Positions 16,582 to 25,979 of a stretch of 64,000 nt of DNA are shown in pieces. A program made the position numbers and the translations under genes. This stretch comes from Clostridiales bacterium (lineage in GTDB: Bacteria > Bacillota > Clostridia > Oscillospirales > Oscillospiraceae), in assembly GCA_004556755.1 (NCBI GenBank), contig SFFW01000008.1, positions 1 to 64,000 of the forward strand, read 5' to 3'. Position 1 is the stretch's first letter. Each line of letters starts with the position of its first letter. The notes under the pieces are model-generated. The model had not been told where the DNA came from. It saw only the letters and a program-made list of their open reading frames with translations, and searched no databases.

Positions 16582-17175
16582 ATGGCAAAGCTTTATTTCA
16601 AGTACGGCGCAATGGGTTCGTCGAAATCGGCTCAGGCGCTCATCACCCAATTCAACTACGAGGAGCTCGGTATGACGGTGTGGCTCATAAAGCCCAGCAC
16701 CGACACGAGAGACGGTGCGGACATCATCCGCAGCCGCATCGGGCTTCAGCGCTCCGCTCAGATAATAACGCCGGAGCAAAACATTTTGGAGGAGTATCGC
16801 AAGATCGGCGCCCGCAGCGTCGTCATTGCCGACGAAGCGCAGTTTTTCACGCCGGAGCAGATAGATCAGCTCCGTGAGCTTGTCGACAGTGAGGACGTTC
16901 CCGTGCTTTGCTTCGGTCTGAGAACGGACTTTCTCACCCACTTTTTCCCCGGCGCAAGACGGCTCATGGAGCTTGCCGACTCCATCACGGAGATAAAGAC
17001 GGTCTGTGCCTGCGGCAGAAAGGCGACCGTCAACGCAAGGATCGATGCAAACGGCAGGATAATCACCCACGGTGCGCAGGTCTTTCTCGGCGGCAACGAC
17101 AGCTATGTCGCAATGTGCCACAAATGCTGGATCGACCGCATCCGTGAGCAGGAGGATCAACTTACAATATTTTAA
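16582..17175 (+). CDS. tdk: Thymidine kinase
   Basis: Converts thymidine to dTMP. P-loop GAMGSSKSA near residue 9, the DEAQFF segment with the catalytic Glu near 85, the lasso region, and four zinc-binding cysteines (CACG and CHKC) near 145-185; 197 residues. ATG chosen because it directly follows udk and matches the family N-terminus (AKLYFKYGAMGSSKS). With udk and deoD it completes a pyrimidine and purine salvage set. Confidence 0.95.
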   Translation: MAKLYFKYGAMGSSKSAQALITQFNYEELGMTVWLIKPSTDTRDGADIIRSRIGLQRSAQIITPEQNILEEYRKIGARSVVIADEAQFFTPEQIDQLRELVDSEDVPVLCFGLRTDFLTHFFPGARRLMELADSITEIKTVCACGRKATVNARIDANGRIITHGAQVFLGGNDSYVAMCHKCWIDRIREQEDQLTIF

Positions 17176-17191
17176 TTACGGAGGTATGTAA

Positions 17192-17869
17192 ATGGAAAGC
17201 ATCAAAAAGTACATCGCCGAGTTCATCGGCACCGGTGTGCTGGTATTCTTCGCCTGCGGCGTCGCCGCCGTCACCGGTTGCCTTTTCCCCGATGCGGGCT
17301 ACGTCGCAACGGCGCTCGCCTTCGGTCTCGTCATCGTCGCCATGGCGTACTCCATCGGCAACGTGTCCGGCTGCCACATAAACCCCGCCGTCTCCTTGGG
17401 CGTGCTGCTCACCGGCGGCATGAGCGTTAAGGACTTTTGCGGCTACGTTGCTGCGCAGTTTATCGGTGCTATAGCCGGCGCATGGGCGCTGCTGCTCGTC
17501 CTCGGCGACTCCTACGGTCTCGGCGCAAACCACATCTACGGTGCGCCCGACGCTCCCAGTCTCAAGATCTCTCTCGTCATCGAGGCGGTTTTGACCTTCG
17601 TGTTCGTGCTTTCCGTTCTCGGCGCAACGAGCAAGAAGGAAAATTCCCACCTCGCCGGTATCGTCATCGGTCTGAGCCTTACGCTCGTGCATCTGCTCGG
17701 CATCCCCTTCACCGGAACGTCCGTCAACCCCGCAAGAAGCTTCGGCCCCGCCCTTCTGCTCGGCGGCGAGAGCCTCAAGTGCGTTTGGGTGTTCATCGTG
17801 GCTCCCCTCGTCGGCGGCGCTGCGGCGGCACTCGTGTGGAGATTCTTAAACCCCGCAAAGAAAGATTGA
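17192..17869 (+). CDS. Aquaporin (AqpZ-like MIP channel)
   Basis: Six hydrophobic helices and the two pore half-helices with NPAVS (Asn 64) and NPARS (Asn 179). The residue pattern before the second box (HLLGIPFTGTSVNPARS, with the His) matches water-selective AqpZ rather than the glycerol facilitators, which have a longer loop and a Gly/Asp here. 225 residues, inner membrane. Follows tdk by 16 bases with GGAGG and is probably the last gene of the udk operon. Confidence 0.88.
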   Translation: MESIKKYIAEFIGTGVLVFFACGVAAVTGCLFPDAGYVATALAFGLVIVAMAYSIGNVSGCHINPAVSLGVLLTGGMSVKDFCGYVAAQFIGAIAGAWALLLVLGDSYGLGANHIYGAPDAPSLKISLVIEAVLTFVFVLSVLGATSKKENSHLAGIVIGLSLTLVHLLGIPFTGTSVNPARSFGPALLLGGESLKCVWVFIVAPLVGGAAAALVWRFLNPAKKD

Positions 17870-17876
17870 GTGATAT

Positions 17877-17911
17877 AAAAAACCGTTCGGAAGCTTTTTC
17901 CGAGCGGTTTT
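17877..17911 (+). terminator. Terminator of udk-tdk-aquaporin
   Basis: AAAACCGTTCGGAA / TTCCGAGCGGTTTT, one mismatch in 14, followed by TTGCC. Confidence 0.8.
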
Positions 17912-17987
17912 GCCTTATTCTGCCGACGCTTGATTTAAAGCGCTGCGTGTGTTAAAATGTTTAAAAACTTTAAAAGGAGGGATGCGA

Positions 17988-19442
17988 ATGAAGCGCACGA
18001 TATCGCTGTTTCTCTGCCTTATTCTGCTGCTGACGCTTATCCCGCTCACTGCCTTTGCCGACCCGCCCGAGTCCGTGCAGTCCGGCAGCGAAAAGATGTA
18101 TAACTACATAAAAAACAAGGAAGGTCTGCGCCTTGAGGCATACAAAAATCCCGGCGAGACCTACTGGACCATAGGCTATGGTCACTGCGCCCCCGACATT
18201 TACGAGGGCATGGTCATAACTCAGGAGCAGGCGGACGAGTATTTCAGAAACGACATCGCCGTGTTCGAGGCCTATGTGTGCAAGCTCTCCGAGCGCTACG
18301 GCTATGTTTTTACGCAGAACGAGTTTGACGCTCTTTTGAGCCTGAGCTACAACTTCGGCTCCGGCTGGGTCGAGGGCTATGCCGGCTCTTGGCGTCTTGC
18401 AAGGTATGTTAAAAACGGCTTCCGCAGCGTAGACCCCTTGGAGCTTGCCGACTCCATGTCCGTCATTTGCAGCGCAGGCGGCATAATCTACGACGGACTC
18501 ATCATCCGCCGCTTTGAGGAAGCAAAGATCCTGCTCTACGGCGTGTACCCCGGCGACAGCGAAAGCTGCCCCGATTTCGTGTACATTAAAATGGACGCCG
18601 GCGGCGGCAGCATTCAGGGCGGCAACCGTGTCAAGGCATACTACAAGGATCAGCCCTACGGCTCCCTGCCCACCGCCTCCAAGGACGGCTACATATTTAA
18701 CGGCTGGTTAAACGAAAAGGGTGAGAAGATAACGGGCAGCACCGTTGCCTCGAAGAATCTCTCCCTCACCGCAAGCTGGACGCAGGTGACGCCCACGCCC
18801 GATCCCTCGCCGTCCCCCGATCCCTCGCCGTCCCCCGATCCCTCGCCCTCCTGCGCCTACGGCGAGAACTGCCCCTCCAAGGCGTTTGCCGACGTGGGCT
18901 ACGGCTTCTGGGCGCACGACTCGATAGACTATGTTGTCGCAAACAAGCTCTTTAACGGCGTCAGTACCGCAAGCTTTGAGCCGAACACAACAATGAACCG
19001 AGGTATGCTCGTGACGGTGCTGTACAGGCTCTTCGGCTCCCCCTCGGTCGAGGGCTACGAAAATCCCTTTACCGACCTTGAGAAAAACGCCTACTACGAT
19101 GCGATACTTTGGGCGTCGCACAACAGGATCGCAAACGGCTATGCAGACGGCACCTTCCGTGCGAGGGAAACGCTGACCCGTCAGCAGCTTGCGACCTTCC
19201 TGTGCCGCTACGCCTCGTTTATCGGCAGAGACACCGACGCCGAGATCCATGCAGACCTCAGCCGCTTTAACGACTCCGAGGGCATAAGCTCGGCATACGT
19301 CTACTCCCTTGAATGGGCGGTCGGTCAGCGGATAATCAACGGCATATCCGCAATTGAGCTTGCACCCGCAAACAGCGCCACAAGAGCGCAGGTTGCGACC
19401 ATGCTCATGCGTTTTATGAAAAACTATCTCTCGATACGGTGA
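17988..19442 (+). CDS. Secreted GH24 lysozyme with InlB-type repeat and SLH domains
   Basis: A 484-residue cell-wall hydrolase. Signal peptide MKRTISLFLCLILLLTLIPLTAFA; then a phage-type lysozyme (GH24) domain (about 30-195) with the catalytic Glu in NKEGLRLEAY near 45 and TIGYGHCAP behind it. Next is an InlB B-repeat (FVYIKMDAGGGS to LTASWTQ, about 197-268), a Pro/Asp/Ser linker encoded by an 18-bp triplicated repeat, and three SLH units (FADVGYGFWAHDSIDYV, NPFTDLEKNAYYDAILWA, and the last near SSAYVYSLEWAV). SLH units bind pyruvylated wall polymers, so the enzyme should be held at the surface. AGGAGG seven bases before ATG 17988. Endogenous wall remodelling or bacteriolysis are both possible. 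Confidence 0.9.
   Translation: MKRTISLFLCLILLLTLIPLTAFADPPESVQSGSEKMYNYIKNKEGLRLEAYKNPGETYWTIGYGHCAPDIYEGMVITQEQADEYFRNDIAVFEAYVCKLSERYGYVFTQNEFDALLSLSYNFGSGWVEGYAGSWRLARYVKNGFRSVDPLELADSMSVICSAGGIIYDGLIIRRFEEAKILLYGVYPGDSESCPDFVYIKMDAGGGSIQGGNRVKAYYKDQPYGSLPTASKDGYIFNGWLNEKGEKITGSTVASKNLSLTASWTQVTPTPDPSPSPDPSPSPDPSPSCAYGENCPSKAFADVGYGFWAHDSIDYVVANKLFNGVSTASFEPNTTMNRGMLVTVLYRLFGSPSVEGYENPFTDLEKNAYYDAILWASHNRIANGYADGTFRARETLTRQQLATFLCRYASFIGRDTDAEIHADLSRFNDSEGISSAYVYSLEWAVGQRIINGISAIELAPANSATRAQVATMLMRFMKNYLSIR
18798..18851 (+). repeat. Three tandem 18-bp units encoding the Pro-Asp-Ser linker
   Basis: CCCGATCCCTCGCCGTCC twice and a third copy with one change. In frame it gives PDPSPS three times; copy number probably varies by slippage. 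Confidence 0.9.
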
Positions 19443-19537
19443 CATGAAGAAAACGATACTGAATTGACGGCGATCCCACACCGGCGGCAGGCTGTATATC
19501 CGTCTGCGCTTCGGCAATATAATTCATACAAAGCCGC

Positions 19538-19567
19538 AAGACTGCGTATTGAAATACGCAGTCTTTT
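19538..19567 (+). terminator. Terminator of the SLH lysozyme gene
   Basis: AAGACTGCGTATT / AATACGCAGTCTT followed by TTATAATA, 12-13 bp perfect stem. Confidence 0.8.
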
Positions 19568-19598
19568 ATAATATCTTGATTATGATCGGAGGTGCACC

Positions 19599-20321
19599 AT
19601 GATTTACAGTGAACGTGTTATTACCAGACTTGACGATTTTGATTGCTCCGCAAGGCTCAAGCCGTCCTCGGTTTTGAAGCTCTTTGAAAACTGTGCCGAC
19701 CATCACGCCGATGCGGTGCGGGACTCTGAGCTTAAAACGCCCATGCACAGCGCCGAGTGGATACTTACGGAGTGGTCGCTGAATATCTCACGACTGCCGA
19801 AGCGGGGTGAGACGCTTTTTGCGGAGACCTATATAAGGGGAAAGGCTCCCTGCGTCCGCTGTGAGCGTGAGTTTCGGCTCAAGTGCGGCGACGAGCTGCT
19901 TGTGACGGGTCAGGCCATGCTTTCCCTGCTCGACGTGGACAGGGGCAGGGTCGTGCGTATAAGCGAGGAGCTTATGAACAAATACGGTCCCGAACAGGAC
20001 GGCATCTTCGATATGCGGCGGTCAAAGCTGCGTCTCCCCGAAAGCTTTGAGCTTTCCGTTCCCTTTGCGCTGCGCCGCAGCGATCTCGACTACAACCGCC
20101 ATGTCCACAACACGGCCTATCTTGATTTTGCGACCGAGCTTATCCCCGACGAGGCGCTCAGCTGCGATCCTTTAAGCGTCCGCATAATGTACAAGCGTGC
20201 GCTCAAGGCGGGGGACTCCCCCGTCGCCTGCGCACACAACGATGCGGGTCTCTGGACGCTTGCGGTCATGTGCGACGGCGAGCTTTGCACCGTCTGCGAG
20301 GTCGACTGCCGCAGGAAGTAA
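19599..20321 (+). CDS. Acyl-ACP thioesterase (FatA/FatB family)
   Basis: Releases fatty acids from acyl carrier protein. Two hot-dog folds in tandem in 240 residues; the second contains RRSDLDYNRHVHNTAYLDF with the conserved Asp/Asn/His set, and the first has the usual WILTEWSLNISRLPKRGE. Bacterial members are common in clostridia and set fatty-acid chain length. Alone in its transcription unit, with GGAGG before ATG. Confidence 0.85.
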   Translation: MIYSERVITRLDDFDCSARLKPSSVLKLFENCADHHADAVRDSELKTPMHSAEWILTEWSLNISRLPKRGETLFAETYIRGKAPCVRCEREFRLKCGDELLVTGQAMLSLLDVDRGRVVRISEELMNKYGPEQDGIFDMRRSKLRLPESFELSVPFALRRSDLDYNRHVHNTAYLDFATELIPDEALSCDPLSVRIMYKRALKAGDSPVACAHNDAGLWTLAVMCDGELCTVCEVDCRRK

Positions 20322-20363
20322 AATAATCAAAACCTCTGCCAATGGCAGAGGTTTTGATTATTT
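20321..20363. terminator. Bidirectional terminator, 20-bp perfect stem
   Basis: Arms 20321-20340 and 20344-20363 are perfectly complementary with loop AAT. The ends are A/T-rich on both sides, so it serves the thioesterase gene and the convergent DUF4358 gene. Confidence 0.88.
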
Positions 20364-20380
20364 TACCGTGTCGCTTTATC

Positions 20381-20869
20381 TCAGCTTTCGAAGCAGCCCT
20401 CGAAGGCTTTGAGCGCCGCAGCGGAGGTATCGTCGTCAAGGATGAAGTAGCAGACGTACAGCCCCTCTTTGTGTACCGAAGCGTTCTCCAGCTTGGGGTA
20501 CTCGTTGGGAAGGTACTCGTCCATCCAGATCTCCCTGCGATACTCAAGGTACTTGTTCAGTGCGCTTTCGATCTCGGCAGCCTGAGCTGCGTCCTTTGCC
20601 TTGAAAACGCCGAACTCGTTGATGCTTATGCTGACGCTTGAGATCGCAGCATAGCAGCTGTCGTAATCGCCGTCATTCAGCTTGAGCATACGGCTCACAT
20701 AGTCAGCGTTCAGCTCCTCCATGCCGTCGGCAAGAGCAACGTCGCAGACGGCATCCTTGACGGTCTCCATGGCGACGGTCTTAACTGGCTTCTTCTCGTC
20801 GTTGGCGGTGCAGGCTGCAAGACCGAGCATGAGCGCCAGCACAGCAATAAGTGCAGCTATTCTTTTCAT
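20381..20869 (-). CDS. DUF4358 lipoprotein
   Basis: A 162-residue lipoprotein: MKRIAALIAVLALMLGLAAC signal peptide with lipobox LAAC (Cys 20). The mature domain has the DUF4358 pattern: a repeated acid-and-Leu stretch, then FKAKDAAQAAEIESAL and a C-terminal VCYFILDDD. Proteins of this family are often encoded beside SGNH hydrolases and wall O-acetylation genes, as here. Function unknown. Second gene of a two-gene leftward operon. Confidence 0.78.
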   Translation of the reverse strand: MKRIAALIAVLALMLGLAACTANDEKKPVKTVAMETVKDAVCDVALADGMEELNADYVSRMLKLNDGDYDSCYAAISSVSISINEFGVFKAKDAAQAAEIESALNKYLEYRREIWMDEYLPNEYPKLENASVHKEGLYVCYFILDDDTSAAALKAFEGCFES

Positions 20870-20881
20870 GTTTTTTACTCC

Positions 20882-21676
20882 TTACTTGTAAGCGTGTGTG
20901 CGGATGTAGTTAAGGACTCTTTCAAAGCCGGCGGGACCGAGATGTATCCCGTCGCCGTTGCCGTAATCCGGGTTAAGGCAGCCGTCCTCTCCCTTCAAAA
21001 CGGAGGCGCTGTCGAGATACCTCGTCCCCGTCTCCTCGGCTATCTGCTTTATCCAGCCGTTTGCCCTTTCGATGACGGTGTTGTTTATGCCGTTATCCTT
21101 TGCCTCATAGCTTGCCTGCACGGGGTATATCGAGTTGCAGATGATCTTGGTGTCGGGGCTTACCTTCTGTATGCGCTGCACAAGGTCGATGTAATCCGCC
21201 TTGAACTGCTCCTCGTCCATCATGGAAACGCCGTTCACGCCGATGGTCAGCACAAGGTACTCCGGCTGTCTGCGCTCGACCGCTTCGGTGATGGGTATCT
21301 CCTCACCCGTTTCCGGGTAAACTATGGTGGCCCAGCTCTGATTGAACAGCGCAAGCGTGCCGCTGGAGGGAGTCCAGACCTGAAGCGTATCCTTGCCGCC
21401 GGACAGCATCCCGTAAGCCTTCAAGCCGTAGGTCGTGCTGTCGCCTATGAACACGAGCTTGTCTATATACTCGCTCCCGGCGTCCTCCGTTTCGCCCAAA
21501 ACCGTGGTAGGCTCCGGGTCCTCGGTGGGCTTCGGCAGCAGCGGATTGTCGCTCACCGTGGGCTTGCTCTCCTTCGCCTTGTCCGGATGGGACTCAGCGT
21601 CATTCGAGCAGGCGGCAAGCGCAAATATTGACAAAATAATGCAGAAAACAAGCAACAATGCCACTTTTCTATTCAT
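20882..21676 (-). CDS. SGNH/GDSL-type hydrolase lipoprotein
   Basis: A 264-residue surface lipoprotein. Signal peptide MNRKVALLLVFCIILSIFALAAC with lipobox LAAC, then a Pro/Glu-rich spacer and an SGNH hydrolase fold. Block I is IGDSTTYGL (GDS serine), the Gly/Asn pair is in TIGVNGV, and block V is DGIHLGPAG (Asp/His). These enzymes remove or transfer acetyl groups on wall polymers. Start ATG 21674-21676 has AGAGGTG at a good distance; an ATG six bases upstream is too close to it. Co-transcribed with the DUF4358 gene. Confidence 0.85.
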   Translation of the reverse strand: MNRKVALLLVFCIILSIFALAACSNDAESHPDKAKESKPTVSDNPLLPKPTEDPEPTTVLGETEDAGSEYIDKLVFIGDSTTYGLKAYGMLSGGKDTLQVWTPSSGTLALFNQSWATIVYPETGEEIPITEAVERRQPEYLVLTIGVNGVSMMDEEQFKADYIDLVQRIQKVSPDTKIICNSIYPVQASYEAKDNGINNTVIERANGWIKQIAEETGTRYLDSASVLKGEDGCLNPDYGNGDGIHLGPAGFERVLNYIRTHAYK

Positions 21677-21706
21677 TTTCATCACCTCTAACATGGATAC
21701 CCATTT

Positions 21707-21735
21707 ATTTTAGCACAAAACTCAATCCGTATCAA
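21707..21735 (-). promoter_or_regulatory. Promoter of the SGNH-DUF4358 operon
   Basis: TTGATA (21730-21735), 17 bases ending TGC, TAAAAT (21707-21712). Confidence 0.7.
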
Positions 21736-21740
21736 TAGGC

Positions 21741-21769
21741 TTTACAAACGGCCGTTTTGCAATTATTAT
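21741..21769 (+). promoter_or_regulatory. Promoter of fhs
   Basis: TTTACA (21741-21746), 17 bases, TATTAT (21764-21769). Divergent from the SGNH promoter, five bases apart. Confidence 0.65.
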
Positions 21770-21799
21770 ATAAGATATGCAGCAAAAGGAGGTATGCCG

Positions 21800-23470
21800 A
21801 TGGAGTATTTGCCCGACATTGAAATAGCACGGAGAAACGGTCTCAGACCGATACTTGATATAGCAGCCGACGCCGGCATAGACGAAAGCCTTGTGGAATG
21901 CTACGGCAGATACAAGGCAAAGCTTTGCCTTCCCCCGGACTTCGGTGCGGGAAAGAGCGGAAAGCTCGTTTTGGTCACCGCCGTTACGCCGACGAGCGCA
22001 GGCGAGGGCAAGACGACCGTCACCATCGGTCTTGCCGACGGACTGCGGCGCTTGGGCAGATCTGCGGTGCTGGCTCTGCGTGAGCCGTCGCTCGGACCCG
22101 TGTTCGGCTTAAAGGGCGGCGCAACGGGCGGAGGTCACGCACAGATAGTGCCGATGGAGGACATTAACCTCCACTTTACCGGAGACATCCACGCAGTCGG
22201 CGCAGCGAACAATCTTCTTGCCGCAATGCTCGATAACCACATTCGGCAGGGAAACGCACTCGGCATCGACATAAGCAGCATCTGCTGGAAGCGCTGTGTG
22301 GACATGAACGACAGGCAGCTTCGATGCATCAAAGACGGTCTCGGCGGCAAAGCAAACGGCGTTCCCCGTGAGGACGGCTTTGACATCACCGTCGCAAGCG
22401 AGATCATGGCGATACTCTGCCTTGCCTCGTCGCTGCACGACCTAAAGGAGCGCCTTGCTCGCATCGTCGTCGCTTTCGACACCGAGGGCAGGCCCGTCAC
22501 CGCCGCCGACCTAAAAGCGGTCGGGGCAATGGCGGCGCTTTTGAAGGACGCAATAAAGCCCAACCTCGTCCAGACGCTTGAGGGGACGCCCGCCATTGTC
22601 CACGGCGGACCCTTTGCAAATATCGCACACGGCTGCAACAGCGTTATCGCAACCAAGACCGCACTCGCCCTCGGCGACTACGCTGTCACGGAGGCGGGCT
22701 TCGGCGCAGACCTCGGTGCGGAAAAGTTTTTCGACATAAAGTGCCGCACAGCGGGTCTTTCTCCCGCAGCGGTCGTTTTGGTCGTGACCGTCCGTGCGCT
22801 GAAAATGCACGGCGGTGTGCCGAAAAATGCTCTTTCGCAGGAAAACGTCGCCGCCGTAGTGCGGGGGCTTCCGAACCTCATGCGCCACGCACGGAATATC
22901 CGTGAGGTCTACGGGCTGCCCTGCGTCGTTGCGGTAAACCGCTTCCGCACGGATACAGACGAGGAAGTGGGCGCAATTGTTTCCGCCTGCCGTGAAAAAG
23001 CTTTGAGCGCCGTCGTCGCCACCGTCTGGGAGGACGGCGGCAAGGGCGGTGAAGCGCTGGCAAAGGAGGTCGTGCGCCTCTGCGAAGAGAAAGCCGACTT
23101 CCGCTATTGCTACGAAGACTCTCTCTCCGTTACCGAGAAGATAGACGCCGTGGTTAGGCGTGTCTACGGCGGCAGCGGCGTTGTCATTTCGCCCGCTGCG
23201 CAAAAGCAGATAGACAGGCTCACGGCTCTGGGCTTTGCCAAGCTTCCCGTGTGCATCGCAAAAACGCAGTACAGCTTTTCCGACGACCCGAAAAAGCTCG
23301 GTGCGCCGGAGGATTTCACCGTCTCGGTCCGAGGCGTCAGGCTTTCCGCCGGGGCGGGCTTCATCGTCGCTCTCACGGGCGACGTGCTGACCATGCCGGG
23401 ACTTCCCCGTGTCCCCGCCGCCGAGGGTATCGACGTCACCGACGACGGCGTCATAAGCGGTCTGTTTTGA
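21800..23470 (+). CDS. fhs: Formate-tetrahydrofolate ligase
   Basis: ATP + formate + THF to 10-formyl-THF, the entry of formate into one-carbon metabolism. 556 residues with the P-loop [11 protein letters not shown] near 66, [19 protein letters not shown] (the formyl-phosphate site) and the [12 protein letters not shown] block, all intact. Start: AGGAGG is one base from the upstream ATG but seven from ATG 21800, so the latter is used. No folD or other Wood-Ljungdahl gene is in the window, so it probably feeds purine synthesis and serine/glycine exchange. Confidence 0.95.
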   Translation: MEYLPDIEIARRNGLRPILDIAADAGIDESLVECYGRYKAKLCLPPDFGAGKSGKLVLVTAVTPTSAGEGKTTVTIGLADGLRRLGRSAVLALREPSLGPVFGLKGGATGGGHAQIVPMEDINLHFTGDIHAVGAANNLLAAMLDNHIRQGNALGIDISSICWKRCVDMNDRQLRCIKDGLGGKANGVPREDGFDITVASEIMAILCLASSLHDLKERLARIVVAFDTEGRPVTAADLKAVGAMAALLKDAIKPNLVQTLEGTPAIVHGGPFANIAHGCNSVIATKTALALGDYAVTEAGFGADLGAEKFFDIKCRTAGLSPAAVVLVVTVRALKMHGGVPKNALSQENVAAVVRGLPNLMRHARNIREVYGLPCVVAVNRFRTDTDEEVGAIVSACREKALSAVVATVWEDGGKGGEALAKEVVRLCEEKADFRYCYEDSLSVTEKIDAVVRRVYGGSGVVISPAAQKQIDRLTALGFAKLPVCIAKTQYSFSDDPKKLGAPEDFTVSVRGVRLSAGAGFIVALTGDVLTMPGLPRVPAAEGIDVTDDGVISGLF

Positions 23471-23475
23471 GAATC

Positions 23476-23517
23476 AAAAAAATACCACAGCCTCTCAGGA
23501 AGCTGTGGTATTTTTTC
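23476..23517 (+). terminator. Terminator of fhs
   Basis: AAAAAATACCACAGC / GCTGTGGTATTTTTT, perfect 15-bp stem with a 10-base loop. Confidence 0.88.
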
Positions 23518-23698
23518 TCGGACCGATGCCCTTACTTTTCAGATACGCAAGGAAAGCGCCCGCCGCCGGAGCGAGGCGACTTACGGATGCGATCCCGACC
23601 TCCACAAGCTGCGGCGGAGAAAGCGCCAAAATGTGATTTAGTGCTTTTCTTATCCGCCGCCTCGGTGTATAATCAAGAAAAAACATCGGAGGCAGCGT

Positions 23699-24550
23699 AT
23701 GAAAGCCATATTCGGCATAAACGTCGATAACGACAAGCACAACACCACCTTTGACGGTGAGCGATTCATAGCCGCAGCGACGCCCAAGGAGCTTGTCTCG
23801 TCGCTTGAGACCGAGGTCGAGCGCTTTGAGAAAAACAACAAAACGAAGGGCGGCTTAGGCTCTGCCCTGACCGTCGTGAAATACATTACGGCTTTCGCCG
23901 CAATGATCTGCATTATCGCAACGCTCAGGAATATCTTAGATCTCAGCATTGCGGAAATGTACTCAAACGCACCGGGGCTCTACTGGGCGGGCGGCGCTTC
24001 GGCGGTCGTTTGGATCGTCCTCACCCTGCTTGAGCGCTCACGCAGCCGCACTTACTCCGAAAGCGAGGAGTTCCTGCGCAGCAACAAACGCATAGACGAG
24101 CTTGCGGCACAAGCGTTTGCGTACCTCGACGTGCCGGAGGGCGTGCCTGCGACCGACGTCTTCGCCTACCGCTATGTGACGAAGGACGGTATGCCCAAGT
24201 GCAAGGCAATGAACAACGTCTATTACACGAACCCCTCCCTGCGCATCTATGCGCACGACGGGATACTGAGCCTTGCGGACACCGAGAGCCGCTTTGACCT
24301 GCCCCTGTCGGCGGCACGCTCCATAAGCCGTGTAAACAAGCGCTTCCTTTTTAATGAGTGGAACAAGGACGAGGCTTATAACTCCGAAAAGTACGCCCCC
24401 TACAAGGTGCAGCGTGACAACGGATTTTACTGCATAAAGCCCGGCTACCGCCTCATTTTCGACATCGGCGGCGAGGACTACGAGCTTCTGTTCCCCGCCT
24501 ACGAGCTTGAGACCTTTAAAAAGCTCACCGGGATAACGGAGATTAATTGA
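23699..24550 (+). CDS. Hypothetical membrane protein with two central helices
   Basis: A 283-residue protein without a recognised family. An N-terminal soluble part (MKAIFGINVDNDKHN) is followed by two hydrophobic segments at about 62-82 and 94-112, then a large cytoplasmic domain rich in Tyr and charged residues (LFNEWNKDEAYNSEKY, GYRLIFDIGGEDYELLFPAYEL). The C-terminal 60 residues alternate beta-strand patterns. It has GGAGG before ATG and lies alone between two terminators. A TATAAT box lies 32 bases upstream, but the -35 is poor. Confidence 0.7.
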   Translation: MKAIFGINVDNDKHNTTFDGERFIAAATPKELVSSLETEVERFEKNNKTKGGLGSALTVVKYITAFAAMICIIATLRNILDLSIAEMYSNAPGLYWAGGASAVVWIVLTLLERSRSRTYSESEEFLRSNKRIDELAAQAFAYLDVPEGVPATDVFAYRYVTKDGMPKCKAMNNVYYTNPSLRIYAHDGILSLADTESRFDLPLSAARSISRVNKRFLFNEWNKDEAYNSEKYAPYKVQRDNGFYCIKPGYRLIFDIGGEDYELLFPAYELETFKKLTGITEIN

Positions 24551-24570
24551 ATTTATGTATACATTTACGC

Positions 24571-24599
24571 AAAAATGCCGCAATGCGGCATTTTTTTAT
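24571..24599 (+). terminator. Terminator of the hypothetical membrane protein gene
   Basis: AAAAATGCCGC / GCGGCATTTTTTT, 10-11 bp stem, loop AAT. Confidence 0.85.
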
Positions 24600-24659
24600 A
24601 TCTTTTTTACCGGACTTGTGGTATAATATTATATTATTTGTAAAACAAAGGAGAACGCC

Positions 24660-25934
24660 ATGACTCCTGAAATCATCATAGCGCTGAGCATTTTCGTTCT
24701 CGCTTTCGTATCGTTCATCATAAACAAGATCCCGTCGGGTCTGACGGCGGTCATAGCCGCCCTCGTGATGACCGCAACGGGCATCATCACGCCCTCGGAG
24801 TTTGTGTCGAGCTTCGGCACCGACACCGTTATAATGGTCGCCTCGTGCATCATTCTCGGCAACGCAATGTTTGAGACCGGCGCTGCGAACACCGTCGGCG
24901 AATTTCTGATAAGCCGCTCCTCGAAAACCGAGAACAGGCTCCTCATGGTGCTTATCCTCGTTTCCGGCATCCTCTCGGCGTTTCTGAGCAACACCGCCGT
25001 CGTCGCCATGTTCATCCCCCTGCTTGCGGCGACCAGTGCAAAGTCCGGCGGTGCGATCACGCAGAAGGATACATACATGGCGGTCGGCATCGCCTCCGTC
25101 GTCGGCGGCGTCTGCACCCTCGCAGGCTCCACCCCGCAGATGGTCGCACAGGGCATCCTCACCGCAAGCGACGGTGTGCGTACCCTGACCTTCTGGGAGC
25201 TTGGCAAGATCGGCGTTCCCATGCTTGTCCTGCTCGTCCTGTACTACGAGATAATCGGCGAACCCATCCAGCGCCGCATCTTCCGTGACGACGGTCACAA
25301 GCTCACCGAAGCGGAAGTATTTCACCACGTCGACAAGCCCAAAAGCAAGCAGATCATCATGCTCGTTCTGCTCATCGCCTGCGTCATCGGCTTCAGCACC
25401 GGCATATTGACGCTCGGTCTCGTGGCAGCGTGTGCAGCGGCGATATGCATGATAACGGGCTGCATCTCCTTTGAGCGTGCCTTTGAGACCATGGACTGGA
25501 ACACCGTCATGATGCTTGCGGGTGCGACCGCAATCTCTGCGGGACTCAATAACAGCGGTCTTATCCACTTTGCCGCAGGCGGCATAACGCAGGCGTTCGG
25601 CGGCGACAGCGCAAGCCCCGTCATCCTGCTGAGCGTCATTCTTGTGCTTTGCTCGGTGCTCAGCAACTTCATGTCCAACACCGCAAGCACGGCGGCGCTC
25701 GTTCCGCTTTCGATCTCGGTCGCACAGGGTCTTTCCGTAGACCCCATTCCCTTCGTCATTGCGGTCATAATCGGCTCGAACCTTGCATTCTCTACGCCGA
25801 TCTCCACGCCCCCCATCACCATGACGATGACCGCAGGCTACCGCTTCAAGGACTACACCATCGTGGGCGGTCTGTTCAATCTGCTCTCGCTCATTGTCGC
25901 CTGTATACTCATCCCGATACTGTATCCGTTCTGA
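24660..25934 (+). CDS. DASS/SLC13-family anion:Na+ symporter
   Basis: A 424-residue, strongly hydrophobic inner-membrane transporter of the divalent-anion:Na+ symporter family. The duplicated signature is present: LSNTAVVAMFIPL near 110 and MSNTASTAALVPL near 339, each in an inverted-repeat half and forming substrate and Na+ sites. Substrates in the family are di/tricarboxylates or sulfate; nothing here decides. An extended -10 TGGTATAAT lies at 24619-24627. Single-gene unit between strong terminators. Confidence 0.85.
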   Translation: MTPEIIIALSIFVLAFVSFIINKIPSGLTAVIAALVMTATGIITPSEFVSSFGTDTVIMVASCIILGNAMFETGAANTVGEFLISRSSKTENRLLMVLILVSGILSAFLSNTAVVAMFIPLLAATSAKSGGAITQKDTYMAVGIASVVGGVCTLAGSTPQMVAQGILTASDGVRTLTFWELGKIGVPMLVLLVLYYEIIGEPIQRRIFRDDGHKLTEAEVFHHVDKPKSKQIIMLVLLIACVIGFSTGILTLGLVAACAAAICMITGCISFERAFETMDWNTVMMLAGATAISAGLNNSGLIHFAAGGITQAFGGDSASPVILLSVILVLCSVLSNFMSNTASTAALVPLSISVAQGLSVDPIPFVIAVIIGSNLAFSTPISTPPITMTMTAGYRFKDYTIVGGLFNLLSLIVACILIPILYPF

Positions 25935-25944
25935 TATGCATAGG

Positions 25945-25975
25945 AAAAACCGCCGACTCACGTCGGCGGTTTTTT
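25945..25975. terminator. Bidirectional terminator
   Basis: AAAAACCGCCGAC / GTCGGCGGTTTTT, perfect 13-bp stem, loop TCAC, between convergent genes. Confidence 0.88.
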
Positions 25976-25979
25976 CGTC

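Noticed and set aside
23523-23645. Minus-strand frame with SVSRLAPAAGAFLAYLKSKGI, resembling the C-terminus of a LysR regulator
   Set aside because: Only about 40 residues, no start codon, and it runs into the fhs terminator. May be a relic, but the match is too short to call.
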